Below are positions 23,209 to 30,663 of a DNA stretch of 34,665 nucleotides, piece by piece. The stretch is taken from NCBI GenBank assembly GCA_937978655.1, contig CALJUX010000056.1:1-34665 (forward strand), given 5' to 3'. The DNA is from an uncultured Chromatiaceae bacterium (GTDB taxonomy: Bacteria; Pseudomonadota; Gammaproteobacteria; Enterobacterales; Alteromonadaceae). The notes below the pieces were generated by a model, which made no database searches, was not told where the DNA came from, and saw only the letters and a program-made list of their open reading frames with translations. Position numbers and translations under genes: made by a program. Numbering within the stretch: the first letter of the stretch is position 1; each line of letters starts with the position of its first letter.

Positions 23209-23511
23209 TCAGCCGCCATTCCCCAACGATTGTTGCAACGTACGGTCGTTGACCATGCGTTGAGCGTCTTTTTGCTCTTCTTGCTGTTGCGCCACCGATT
23301 TACAGACTTTTACAGTGCGGTTGCTGCCAAGTGTTTTTTCCTTACGGCAGACCATGGCGCTTTTACTGGTGTTTTTGTCATATGATTTTACCACCGCGAC
23401 TTTGGCCGGTTCCGCATTGGCGGCAGCGCTTGTTCCGGTGGGGGTCTGGGTTGATGTGCAAGCCACCAGGCTCAGACAGCCCAGCAGCAACATCCATTTT
23501 GGCTTGTACAT
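23209..23511 (-). CDS. Small predicted lipoprotein
   Basis: This 100-residue protein has a type II signal peptide with lipobox L15-V-A-C18 (MLLLGCLSLVAC), so it should be membrane-anchored after cleavage at C18. The mature part is short and charged. It has two cysteines in MVCRKEKTLGSNRTVKVC (an x-x-C-R-K-E-K...V-C motif seen in small hypothetical proteins of this group) and a Gln/Glu-rich tail. The ATG has AGGAG six bases upstream. No function is recognised. tesB follows 64 bp downstream on the same strand. Confidence 0.75.
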   Translation of the reverse strand: MYKPKWMLLLGCLSLVACTSTQTPTGTSAAANAEPAKVAVVKSYDKNTSKSAMVCRKEKTLGSNRTVKVCKSVAQQQEEQKDAQRMVNDRTLQQSLGNGG

Positions 23512-23624
23512 AGCATTCTCCTGTTATCAATAATGCAACATCCAACTTACGCGGCCCAACCTTGTGATGCAAGCCTGACGATGATAATTTACCTGTAATC
23601 AGCACACATTTCGGATCAACGGTG

Positions 23625-24089
23625 ATGAACTATTGGGTATTTAAAACAGAGCCGACCGAATGCAGCATCGACGATATCGCCGCAGCGGCTGCTACGGGAG
23701 TGGTCTGGGAAGGCGTACGCAACTATCAGGCCCGTAACTTTTTGCGCGATCAGGTGCAACAGGGTGATCGGATCCTGATCCACCATTCCAGCTGTGCGCA
23801 AACCGGCATCGCCGGTATTGCCACAGTGGTTGCAACTTCGTTTACCGATCCCAGCCAGTTTCAGCCGGAAAGTCCGTATTACGACCCTAAATCCACGCCA
23901 GAAAAAGCGCCTTGGGTAGCTGTACAGGTTGGGTGTGGCGAAAGGTTTGGCCAGGTTCTGTCATTGCAGCAACTGCGTCAAATCGCAGGTTTACAGGACA
24001 TGCAACTGCTGAAAAAAGGCAACCGGCTGTCGATAATGCCCACAACAAAAGCAGAATTTGACCTTGTACTTTCGCTGGCAAAGGCTTAG
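23625..24089 (+). CDS. EVE domain-containing protein
   Basis: EVE domains have a PUA/YTH-like fold that binds modified bases in RNA or DNA. This 154-residue protein is a stand-alone EVE domain, with MNYWVFKTEP at the start, WEGVRNYQARNFLRD at 28-42, the HHS pocket region at 53-55 and GIAGIATVV. ATG 23625 matches the family and is chosen over GTG 23622. Upstream is the divergent lipoprotein gene; downstream, 57 bp away, is an uncharacterised 79-residue gene. No methyltransferase or restriction gene is nearby, so a defence role is not indicated. A housekeeping RNA role is equally possible. Confidence 0.9.
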   Translation: MNYWVFKTEPTECSIDDIAAAAATGVVWEGVRNYQARNFLRDQVQQGDRILIHHSSCAQTGIAGIATVVATSFTDPSQFQPESPYYDPKSTPEKAPWVAVQVGCGERFGQVLSLQQLRQIAGLQDMQLLKKGNRLSIMPTTKAEFDLVLSLAKA

Positions 24090-24146
24090 AGTCAGGGTTG
24101 GACGGATCAAAGGATCTGAGATTTATCTGAAGCGGAGTTGTGAATC

Positions 24147-24386
24147 ATGGTCGCTGTTGCCGAAGACAGACGTGCAGACGCAAAGGATTTAAACTACTTT
24201 TGGGACCGCCTGAATATCGCCCAGAAGTTTTCAGTCTCTGAGTTACAGCGTTTTGGCTACGAACTGGCGTTTGTTCGCCGCAGCCCAAGTTTCAGTATGG
24301 CGGTGTTAAAATCCGGTGAACGTCTGGCCGCAGTTGATCAGGACGGTCAGATCGATACCGCACCATCCATCGCTCTGCGTGACTAA
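24147..24386 (+). CDS. Uncharacterised 79-residue protein
   Basis: I do not recognise a named family. The protein is soluble, with no signal peptide or membrane helix. It begins MVAVAEDRRADAKDLNYFWDRL, predicted helical, followed by QKFSVSELQRFGYELAFVRR and two short strands (MAVLKSGERLAAVDQDGQID). GGAG lies 9 bases before the ATG. It follows the EVE gene by 57 bp on the same strand and converges on the next gene with 19 bp between them. Coding is supported by the ribosome-binding site and normal composition. Confidence 0.65.
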   Translation: MVAVAEDRRADAKDLNYFWDRLNIAQKFSVSELQRFGYELAFVRRSPSFSMAVLKSGERLAAVDQDGQIDTAPSIALRD

Positions 24387-24405
24387 ACCAACACTTCAGG
24401 TCTTG

Positions 24406-24927
24406 TCAGACCACAGCAGCGCCGCTAACCGGCCGCAGTTGTTCTTTGTGGGAAAACTCTCTGACCAGCAGACACATCTGTTGGCACATCTGTAAGTAAC
24501 CAGCAAAGCTCTGTTTTTGCCAGCCATTCAATAGACGGCCATGTCGGCTGAATAACGCTTCCAGCTCCGCCAGTTCCTGGTCTGCCTGCATTTTCAACGC
24601 ACGCTGCAACGCCGGCTTAAACGCCAGACGCCGACCCGACATTTCTTTGCATAGCAGTGGGATCAGCTGCACCGACAACTCAAACAGCCGCAGTTCTTCT
24701 TCGGCAATACGGGTCATGCGACGGGCACTGTTCAGTTGCAATAACAGGCACTGACTGAATTCTTCAGCCAGCTCGTAAGTAAACTGCTGACACTGGATCG
24801 TTTCCTGATCCAGCATTTTGTACTGCGTCAGTAAACGTTTGTGCTCAGCCGACAGGCTTTCAGTCCGCGCAACAATCACAACCATCGCGACAATCAGACA
24901 CACAAAGGCGAGCAACCACCAGACCAC
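24406..24927 (-). CDS. Uncharacterised membrane-anchored helical protein
   Basis: The 173-residue protein has one N-terminal transmembrane helix (VWWLLAFVCLIVAMVVIVA) and then an almost wholly alpha-helical cytoplasmic or periplasmic domain with coiled-coil character (ELAEEFSQCLLLQLNSARR...). I do not recognise the family. The start is GTG at 24925-24927, because GGAAG (24934-24938) lies six bases upstream; the TTG at 24931-24933 adjoins that site and is too close. No neighbours on the strand suggest a function. Confidence 0.65.
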   Translation of the reverse strand: MVWWLLAFVCLIVAMVVIVARTESLSAEHKRLLTQYKMLDQETIQCQQFTYELAEEFSQCLLLQLNSARRMTRIAEEELRLFELSVQLIPLLCKEMSGRRLAFKPALQRALKMQADQELAELEALFSRHGRLLNGWQKQSFAGYLQMCQQMCLLVREFSHKEQLRPVSGAAVV

Positions 24928-24974
24928 TGGCAACTTCCAGAAAAAAGAAACATATTATTTTGAAATTTAACACA

Positions 24975-25008
24975 AAATACGGTTGTTCAGCCAGCGCTGA
25001 ACAACCGT
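24975..25008 (-). terminator. Long-stem terminator of the DUF885 gene
   Basis: A 13-bp perfect inverted repeat, ACGGTTGTTCAGC (24979-24991) and GCTGAACAACCGT (24996-25008), has a 4-base loop. On the minus strand it is followed by ATTTTG, a short T-tract. It sits 9 bases after the stop codon of the peptidase gene. Confidence 0.8.
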
Positions 25009-25017
25009 AAATCCGGC

Positions 25018-26745
25018 TTAACTTTGTTTCGCCCGGCTGATATACAGATCAATTTGTTGTTCCAGCACCGACAACGGCACACTGCCATTTGATAACACCG
25101 CGTCGTGGAATTCCCGGACATTAAACTTATCTCCCAGCGCCGCTTCGGCTTTTTGCCGCAAGCGCTTGATAGTCAGTTCGCCCAGTTTGTAAGACAACGC
25201 CTGCGCCGGCCAGCTGATATAGCGGTCTACTTCTGTGGTCACATTGTGCATCGACAAGGCAGTATTTTGCGCAAGGAAATCGATCGCCTGCTGCCGGCTC
25301 CACCCCATAGTATGCATACCAGTATCTACGACCAGCCGGCAGGCGCGCCACATCTCATAAGTCAGACGGCCAAAGTTGCTGTAATCATTCTGGTAAAAAC
25401 CCACTTCAAGACCAAGGTACTCCGAATACAGGCCCCAGCCTTCGCCAAAGGCTGAAGTATAAAAACTGCGCCGGTAAGATGGCAGGCTTTCCTGCTCATT
25501 GGCCAGTGCGACCTGCAGATGGTGACCAGGTACCGCCTCGTGTAAGGTCAGTGCCTCCAGTTCATAAAGCGGCCGGCGGTCCAGCGCATAAGTATTCACC
25601 CAGTAAAAACCCGGTTCTCCGGCCGCCCGGCCGCCGGCATAACGGCCCGTGGTGTATTTCGGCGCAATTTCAGCCGGCACCGGCTCGACACCATAAGGAG
25701 TGCGCGGCAACGTCTTAAACAGTTTCGGTAACTGCGCATCTATTTTTTTCGCCAGATATGCGGCTTCTTTCAGCAGTTGATCCGGCGTGTTGACATAAAA
25801 CTGCGGGTCGGTGCGCAGGAACTGAATAAACTCAGCAAAGCTGCCTTTAAATCCAGTTTTATCAATCACCTGCTGCATCTCCGCCCGAATTCGCGCCACC
25901 TCTTTCAGACCTATTTCATGCACCTGCTGTGGTGTCATTTTCAGGGTGGTGTAATGCTCCAGACGGTTCTGGTAAAACGCTGCACCGTCAGGTAACGCCA
26001 CCGCGGCAATGTTATCGCGGGCGCCGGGAACATACTGGCCAACAAAAAAATCCAGATACTGCTGGTACACCGGCGTGATCTGAGTGCTGATCAAGTTGCG
26101 AGCCTGTTGCTGTAATGCCTGCCAGCGGGCGGCATCCACACCGGCCGGCTGCTTCAGCAAAGGCCGGAAAAACGGACTTTTGCTCGGGTCCTGACTGATA
26201 AAAGATTTGATACTGTCTTCATAACCGGCCAGCACCGCTTTGGGCTGTGTATAACCTTTGATCAGGCCTTGTTGCATCCAGTACATTTGCTGGCGCATAT
26301 ACAGAGGTAATGCCGCCAGTTTTTCCAGATATATCTGCAGGTCTTTGTCGGTTTTTACTGCCGTCATATTCAGCATAAACAACACGTCGCTGTGAAAACC
26401 GGACTCCGCCGTCAGTGGCATGTAATGCGCGCCAAACCGATACTCATCGATATCGTTCTGTAACCGGTACTGCAAAATGGCAAAGTTGATTTTTTGTTGT
26501 TCGGTCAGCGTACTGACAGCGGTTTTATTCAGTTCCGCCATCAGTTGCAAGCGCTGTTGCTGCGCTTGTGCCAGTGCCGCCGGTGACAAATCCGGTAACC
26601 CTGATTTGGTATTGGGCTGCACTTTTTCCACCTGCTGCCACCAGTCATTGGCAAAACGGTCGAAATCAACAGGGGCGGAGACAGGGTGTTGCGCACAGGA
26701 CATTAACGCGGCACAACACAGGGAAACCAATAATTTTTGCTTCAT
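25018..26745 (-). CDS. DUF885 family lipoprotein, predicted metallopeptidase
   Basis: The 575-residue protein has a lipoprotein signal with lipobox L14-M-S-C17, so it is probably attached to a membrane facing the periplasm. The DUF885 domain shows the motif LTLHEAVPGHHLQ (H402, E403, H408, H409), FGEGWGLYSEYLG and GMHTMGWSRQQAIDFL, as in the M32-like DUF885 hydrolases. Peptidase activity is inferred from the histidine/glutamate motif. ATG 26745 is chosen because it begins the lipoprotein signal; an upstream frame to 26790 would overlap the palindrome at 26780-26791. A long terminator follows it. Confidence 0.88.
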   Translation of the reverse strand: MKQKLLVSLCCAALMSCAQHPVSAPVDFDRFANDWWQQVEKVQPNTKSGLPDLSPAALAQAQQQRLQLMAELNKTAVSTLTEQQKINFAILQYRLQNDIDEYRFGAHYMPLTAESGFHSDVLFMLNMTAVKTDKDLQIYLEKLAALPLYMRQQMYWMQQGLIKGYTQPKAVLAGYEDSIKSFISQDPSKSPFFRPLLKQPAGVDAARWQALQQQARNLISTQITPVYQQYLDFFVGQYVPGARDNIAAVALPDGAAFYQNRLEHYTTLKMTPQQVHEIGLKEVARIRAEMQQVIDKTGFKGSFAEFIQFLRTDPQFYVNTPDQLLKEAAYLAKKIDAQLPKLFKTLPRTPYGVEPVPAEIAPKYTTGRYAGGRAAGEPGFYWVNTYALDRRPLYELEALTLHEAVPGHHLQVALANEQESLPSYRRSFYTSAFGEGWGLYSEYLGLEVGFYQNDYSNFGRLTYEMWRACRLVVDTGMHTMGWSRQQAIDFLAQNTALSMHNVTTEVDRYISWPAQALSYKLGELTIKRLRQKAEAALGDKFNVREFHDAVLSNGSVPLSVLEQQIDLYISRAKQS

Positions 26746-26779
26746 AGCTGGCAATCCAAATGGCTGATTATGTCCAACG

Positions 26780-26791
26780 ATTGTATACAAT
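26780..26791. promoter_or_regulatory. GntR-type palindrome upstream of the DUF885 gene
   Basis: ATTGTATACAAT is a perfect 12-base palindrome 35 bases upstream of the peptidase ATG. Its TTGTATACAA core is typical of GntR-family operators, and on the minus strand TACAAT inside it could be a -10. No GntR regulator is encoded nearby. Confidence 0.4.
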
Positions 26792-26933
26792 TCTGCACGT
26801 CGCTCAGTCTCTAACCAACCTGCATTTTTGCCTGTTGAACCGATTTTGACCAGATTGCCGCTATATCAGACGATGATGATTTATCAAATGTCTGAATAAT
26901 TTGAAAAATTTTCAGAAAAGCAGCAGAAAACGC

Positions 26934-26962
26934 TTGGCGGGGTCCGGATGTGCCGTTATTTT
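26934..26962 (+). promoter_or_regulatory. Candidate promoter for the diguanylate cyclase gene
   Basis: TTGGCG (26934-26939) and TATTTT (26957-26962), 17 bases apart, each match 4 of 6 positions. The 332-base region 26746-27077 holds this, the palindrome at 26780 and no gene that I can see. The leader to the ATG at 27078 would be about 110 bases. Confidence 0.35.
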
Positions 26963-27077
26963 AAGGATGACAGCGCTGTAATTTCCCTGCGGCGCTTGCG
27001 TTGGCATGGCATTTCCGTAACATATCGGCCTTAAGTTACGCTAAGTCTATGCAGTATCCATTGGAGTTTTACTTGGC

Positions 27078-28094
27078 ATGATGTATCAGGATTCAATCGA
27101 GCAGGCGAGTGAGAAGGCGGCATTGGCCATTGCCTTCCTGCAGCGGCATCGTTTGGCTGCCCACCCGGTAAACTTCACCGTCGCCTACGAATATATCAGC
27201 GGTGTGATCGCTGAACTGTGTCAGGCCATCGAAGAGAAACTCAGCGCCCGCATCCCGTTTGACGATTTTGTTATGACGGAACTGTACAGTAATTATATTG
27301 TTCCGACTGGCCGCCAGAACGAACAGATGATTGCCGCGGTTTACAAAATGGTCAGCGCACTGAATCAGCAGTCAGAAAAAGCCGGCGAAGCCATTCATGA
27401 TTATATTGATGTACTGGATCAGGGGCTGGTCGCGTTAAAAACGGACACGCCACTACAGGCCCGCGACACCATCAGCCGTATTATGTCGGCCACCTACGAA
27501 CTGAAAATCAGTCAGCAAAAGCTGCGCGACCAGTTAACCCAGTCCAACGAACAAAGTTATCAGTTACGGGCTGAACTGGAACAACTGAAGCGCGAACGCC
27601 ATGTCGATGCGCTGACCGGCTTGTTTAACCGTTTAGCCATGCAGGAACATATCGATCAGTGGCTGGCCGAAAATCCACACCGCCATATCGCCGCCATTGC
27701 GGTAGATTTGGACCACTTTAAACAGTTTAATCAGGATTACGGCTACAACATCGGTGATGTCATTTTGTCGAAAGTGGCAAAAAAGATCAGTGCTTATGTG
27801 CAGGAAAGCGGCTTGCCAGTGCGGGCCGGTGGTGAAGAGTTCCTGATCCTGCTGCCGGATGTTGACCTGCGCACCGCCAGTGAAATTGCCGAACAAGTCC
27901 GCCGCGGCGTAGAGAAACTGCGCTTTGTGTCATCGCGCAGTAAAAAAGCGCTGCCCAAAGTAACCATCTCTTTAGGCGTCGCCTTATATCAGGCCCAGGA
28001 AAACTGGCACCAGTTTCTGGCGCGCTCCAATCAGGTGCTTAGTGTGGCGAAAAAACGCGGCCGCAATCAGGTGGCCACAGAAGCCATGCTGTAA
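27078..28094 (+). CDS. GGDEF diguanylate cyclase
   Basis: It is predicted to make cyclic di-GMP from two GTP. The 338-residue protein has no signal peptide or membrane helix. Residues 1-170 form a helical N-terminal region (FTVAYEYISGVIAEL, then a probable coiled coil at 140-172) that may sense or dimerise. The GGDEF domain is at about 173-335, with DALTGLFNR (177-185), AVDLDHFKQFNQD and an intact active site GGEEF (251-255). The usual product-inhibition site RxxD five residues before it reads QESG here, so feedback inhibition is probably absent. Two ATG codons (27078 and 27081) follow GGAG at 27063-27066. The alkC-like gene begins 5 bp after the stop. Confidence 0.93.
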   Translation: MMYQDSIEQASEKAALAIAFLQRHRLAAHPVNFTVAYEYISGVIAELCQAIEEKLSARIPFDDFVMTELYSNYIVPTGRQNEQMIAAVYKMVSALNQQSEKAGEAIHDYIDVLDQGLVALKTDTPLQARDTISRIMSATYELKISQQKLRDQLTQSNEQSYQLRAELEQLKRERHVDALTGLFNRLAMQEHIDQWLAENPHRHIAAIAVDLDHFKQFNQDYGYNIGDVILSKVAKKISAYVQESGLPVRAGGEEFLILLPDVDLRTASEIAEQVRRGVEKLRFVSSRSKKALPKVTISLGVALYQAQENWHQFLARSNQVLSVAKKRGRNQVATEAML

Positions 28095-28099
28095 GCAAC

Positions 28100-29182
28100 A
28101 TGAGCGCCCCACTGCTCAAAGATCAATTTGACCAGCCGCTGCTGCAGCGGCTCGCCGCCGCAGTCGCGCGGCAATCACCCGGTTTTGACACTGAGTTGTT
28201 TGTCAGCACCTTGTGGGACGAACACTATCTGCAGCAAAGCCTGAAACAGCGGGTGCGCCGGATCGCCGGCACGCTGTATCAGCAATTACATCAGCCGTTT
28301 GCCACTGCCTGTGAGATCCTGACACCGGTCAGCGCCGAAATTCGTGGGCTGCCAGGTTTCATTTTTCCGGATATTGTTGAGCAGTTTGGTCTGGACGACT
28401 TCACAACATCGATGCAGGCGCTGGCAAATTTTACCTGTTATTCCACCGGCGAATTTGCTATCCGGCCGTTTTTCCAGCGCTACCCTGAACAAAGCCTGCA
28501 GCAACTTCAACACTGGGCTCAGTCCGCCAATCTGCATCACCGCCGGCTTGCCTCAGAGGGCTGCCGCCCACGTTTGCCCTGGGGCCAGATACTGCCGCAG
28601 TTTATCGCCGATCCGACGCCGCTGCTGCCGGTATTGCAGGCATTAAAACAGGATCCGGAAGATTATGTCCGGCGCAGTGTTGCCAATAACCTCAATGACA
28701 TCAGTAAAGATCATCCGGCATTGGTGTTACAGCTGGCCGAGCAATGGCATGGTGTGCACCCCGATACCGACTGGATTTTAAAACACGCACTGCGCGGTCT
28801 GTTAAAACAACGGCATTCAGCTGCGCTGGCCTTATTTGGCTGCGCTCCGCGCCGCATCAGTGCGACCCTGACACTGGCGCAACCGGTTATTCATTACGGC
28901 GACGCTCTGGATTTTCAGGCACAGATACAAGCCGATGATGGGCCCGCGCCACTACGTGTTGAATATGCGATTGATTTTGCTTCGAAAAACGGCAGCAAGC
29001 GGCATAAAGTGTTTCAGTGGCTACAACGCGAGTATGGCCCTGGCACCTTACAACTGAAAAAATCCTATCGGTTTACCGACCTCACCACCCGTAAACATCA
29101 TGCCGGGGCGCATCAGCTGCATTTGATCGTCAACGGCGAAATTGTGGCAACACAAGCATTCAACTTGATCCGTGACAATTGA
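28100..29182 (+). CDS. AlkC-type DNA alkylation repair protein
   Basis: AlkC-family proteins are HEAT-repeat DNA glycosylases that excise 3-methyladenine and 3-methylcytosine without base flipping. The 360-residue protein shows the family blocks RRLASEGCRPRLPWG (148-162) and EDYVRRSVANNLNDISKDHP (187-206) within helical repeats from about 10 to 245. The C-terminal 105 residues are strand-rich (TLTLAQPVIHYGDAL, LIVNGEIVATQAF) and fit the immunoglobulin-like domain of the longer AlkC subgroup. The start follows the cyclase stop by 5 bp with only a weak ribosome-binding site, suggesting translational coupling. No SOS or Ada box is seen upstream. Confidence 0.82.
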   Translation: MSAPLLKDQFDQPLLQRLAAAVARQSPGFDTELFVSTLWDEHYLQQSLKQRVRRIAGTLYQQLHQPFATACEILTPVSAEIRGLPGFIFPDIVEQFGLDDFTTSMQALANFTCYSTGEFAIRPFFQRYPEQSLQQLQHWAQSANLHHRRLASEGCRPRLPWGQILPQFIADPTPLLPVLQALKQDPEDYVRRSVANNLNDISKDHPALVLQLAEQWHGVHPDTDWILKHALRGLLKQRHSAALALFGCAPRRISATLTLAQPVIHYGDALDFQAQIQADDGPAPLRVEYAIDFASKNGSKRHKVFQWLQREYGPGTLQLKKSYRFTDLTTRKHHAGAHQLHLIVNGEIVATQAFNLIRDN

Positions 29183-29196
29183 TCCATCGCTTTAGG

Positions 29197-29225
29197 TTGG
29201 ACTCTGTACGTGGATCTTTTACACT
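29197..29225 (+). promoter_or_regulatory. Weak candidate promoter for ubiE
   Basis: TTGGAC (29197-29202) and TACACT (29220-29225) are separated by 17 bases but match only 3 and 4 of 6 positions. They lie in the 75-base gap before ubiE; no terminator is visible after the AlkC-like gene. Confidence 0.25.
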
Positions 29226-29257
29226 AGCGCCACATTCTTCTTGGCTAAGGCAATTTC

Positions 29258-30025
29258 ATGTCCGAACAACAGCATTCCGGCAATCAAGACAGCACCCACT
29301 TTGGCTTTAAAACTGTCGCCCGCGACGACAAAGTTTCGCTGGTGGCGAATGTGTTCCACAGCGTTGCTGCTAAATATGACGTGATGAACGACCTGATGTC
29401 GCTTGGCATCCACCGCCTGTGGAAACGCTTCACGATAGATTGCAGCGGTGTGCGTCCGGGCCAGAAAGTGCTGGATTTAGCCGGCGGCACCGGCGATTTA
29501 ACGGCATTATTTTCCCGTCGGGTCGGCCCGACCGGCCAGGTGATCCTCGCCGATATCAACGAATCGATGCTGAACGTCGGTAAAGACAAGCTGCGCGACC
29601 TGGGTCTGGTCAACAATATCAGTTATGTCCAGGCCAACGCCGAAGCGCTGCCTTTTGCCGACAACAGTTTTGACATCATTACGATCGCCTTTGGCCTGCG
29701 CAACGTAACCGACAAAGACGCTGCCTTACGCTCGATGTTCCGGGTGCTGAAACCCGGTGGCCGCCTGCTGGTGCTGGAGTTCTCCAAACCGACGGAAACC
29801 TGGCTGAGTAAAGTCTACGATCTGTATTCCTTTAAACTGCTGCCGGCGATGGGTCAGCTGGTTGCGAACGATCGCGAATCTTATCAGTATCTGGCCGAAT
29901 CCATCCGCATGCATCCGGATCAGGACACGCTGAAGCAGATGATGCAGCAGGCCGGCTTTGCAGAAACCAGCTATCACAATCTGACCGGGGGCATTGTGGC
30001 CCTGCACCGTGGTTACAAATTCTGA
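29258..30025 (+). CDS. ubiE: Ubiquinone/menaquinone C-methyltransferase UbiE
   Basis: UbiE uses S-adenosylmethionine to methylate the ring carbon in ubiquinone synthesis (and demethylmenaquinone where present). The 255-residue class I methyltransferase has the SAM motif VLDLAGGTGDLT (71-82). It also shows the family signatures YDVMNDLMSLGIHRLWK (40-56), ITIAFGLRNVTD and LEFSKP, and ends with the typical LTGGIVALHRGYKF. TAAGG lies 7 bases upstream of the ATG. It starts the ubiE-ubiJ-ubiB-tat cluster, in the same order as E. coli. Confidence 0.97.
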   Translation: MSEQQHSGNQDSTHFGFKTVARDDKVSLVANVFHSVAAKYDVMNDLMSLGIHRLWKRFTIDCSGVRPGQKVLDLAGGTGDLTALFSRRVGPTGQVILADINESMLNVGKDKLRDLGLVNNISYVQANAEALPFADNSFDIITIAFGLRNVTDKDAALRSMFRVLKPGGRLLVLEFSKPTETWLSKVYDLYSFKLLPAMGQLVANDRESYQYLAESIRMHPDQDTLKQMMQQAGFAETSYHNLTGGIVALHRGYKF

Positions 30026-30036
30026 CGGAAACCATC

Positions 30037-30663
30037 ATGCTGAAACTGCTGTTGCCCGGCTTGTTATGTACGGTCGTAGAAAAAGTGCTGAACCCACTGA
30101 TTGGCATGGACCCGGATGCGCAGTCGCGTCTGAGCCGGCTGCAGGGTAAGCAGTTTGCCGTACGGTTACGCGGTATTCCGCTGCGACTGGTTTTCACGGC
30201 GCAACAAAACGGTATCTGGCTGAACAGCCATGATGAGCCGGTCGATTGCAGCATCAGCGCCGACCTTTTGGCCTTACAGCAGCTCGCAGATCCCAGCCAG
30301 CTGACCCGTTTAATCCGCGAGGATAAACTGCAAATCGACGGTGACCTGCAAACGCTGCAACAGTTTTCGCAGTTTTTTCAGCAATTGAACCCGGATTGGC
30401 AGGAACGCTTATCAGTTCATCTGGGGGATGCTGCGGCGCACAAAGTCGCCGGCGGCATTCAGTTGCTGCAGCGCAGAGTCCGGCAATATCTGCAGCAGAC
30501 TGAACAAAGCTGTCGCGAGCTGGCGCAGGACGAATTACAGCTGACCCCAGTTTCAGCTGAAGTGCAGCAATTCAGCAAAGACGTCAGTGCTGTTGCCGCC
30601 CGCACCGAACTTTTACAACGCCAGCTTGCTGGCCTGCTTCCGCAGTCACAGGCCTTCGCATGA
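30037..30663 (+). CDS. ubiJ: Ubiquinone biosynthesis accessory factor UbiJ
   Basis: UbiJ has an SCP2-type lipid-binding domain and helps hold ubiquinone intermediates in the soluble Ubi complex. The 208-residue protein has the SCP2 fold at about 15-115 (GKQFAVRLRGIPLRLVF, DCSISADLLALQQLADPSQL, LIREDKLQIDGDLQTLQQF). A helical, Gln-rich C-terminal tail follows. It lies 11 bp after ubiE and overlaps ubiB by four bases (ATGA, 30660-30663), so the proteins are probably made in step. Confidence 0.92.
   Translation: MLKLLLPGLLCTVVEKVLNPLIGMDPDAQSRLSRLQGKQFAVRLRGIPLRLVFTAQQNGIWLNSHDEPVDCSISADLLALQQLADPSQLTRLIREDKLQIDGDLQTLQQFSQFFQQLNPDWQERLSVHLGDAAAHKVAGGIQLLQRRVRQYLQQTEQSCRELAQDELQLTPVSAEVQQFSKDVSAVAARTELLQRQLAGLLPQSQAFA

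Noticed and set aside
27000..27030. Sigma-54-like TGGCATG upstream of the cyclase gene
   Set aside because: The -12 half reads TTCC instead of TTGC, so the essential GC is missing.
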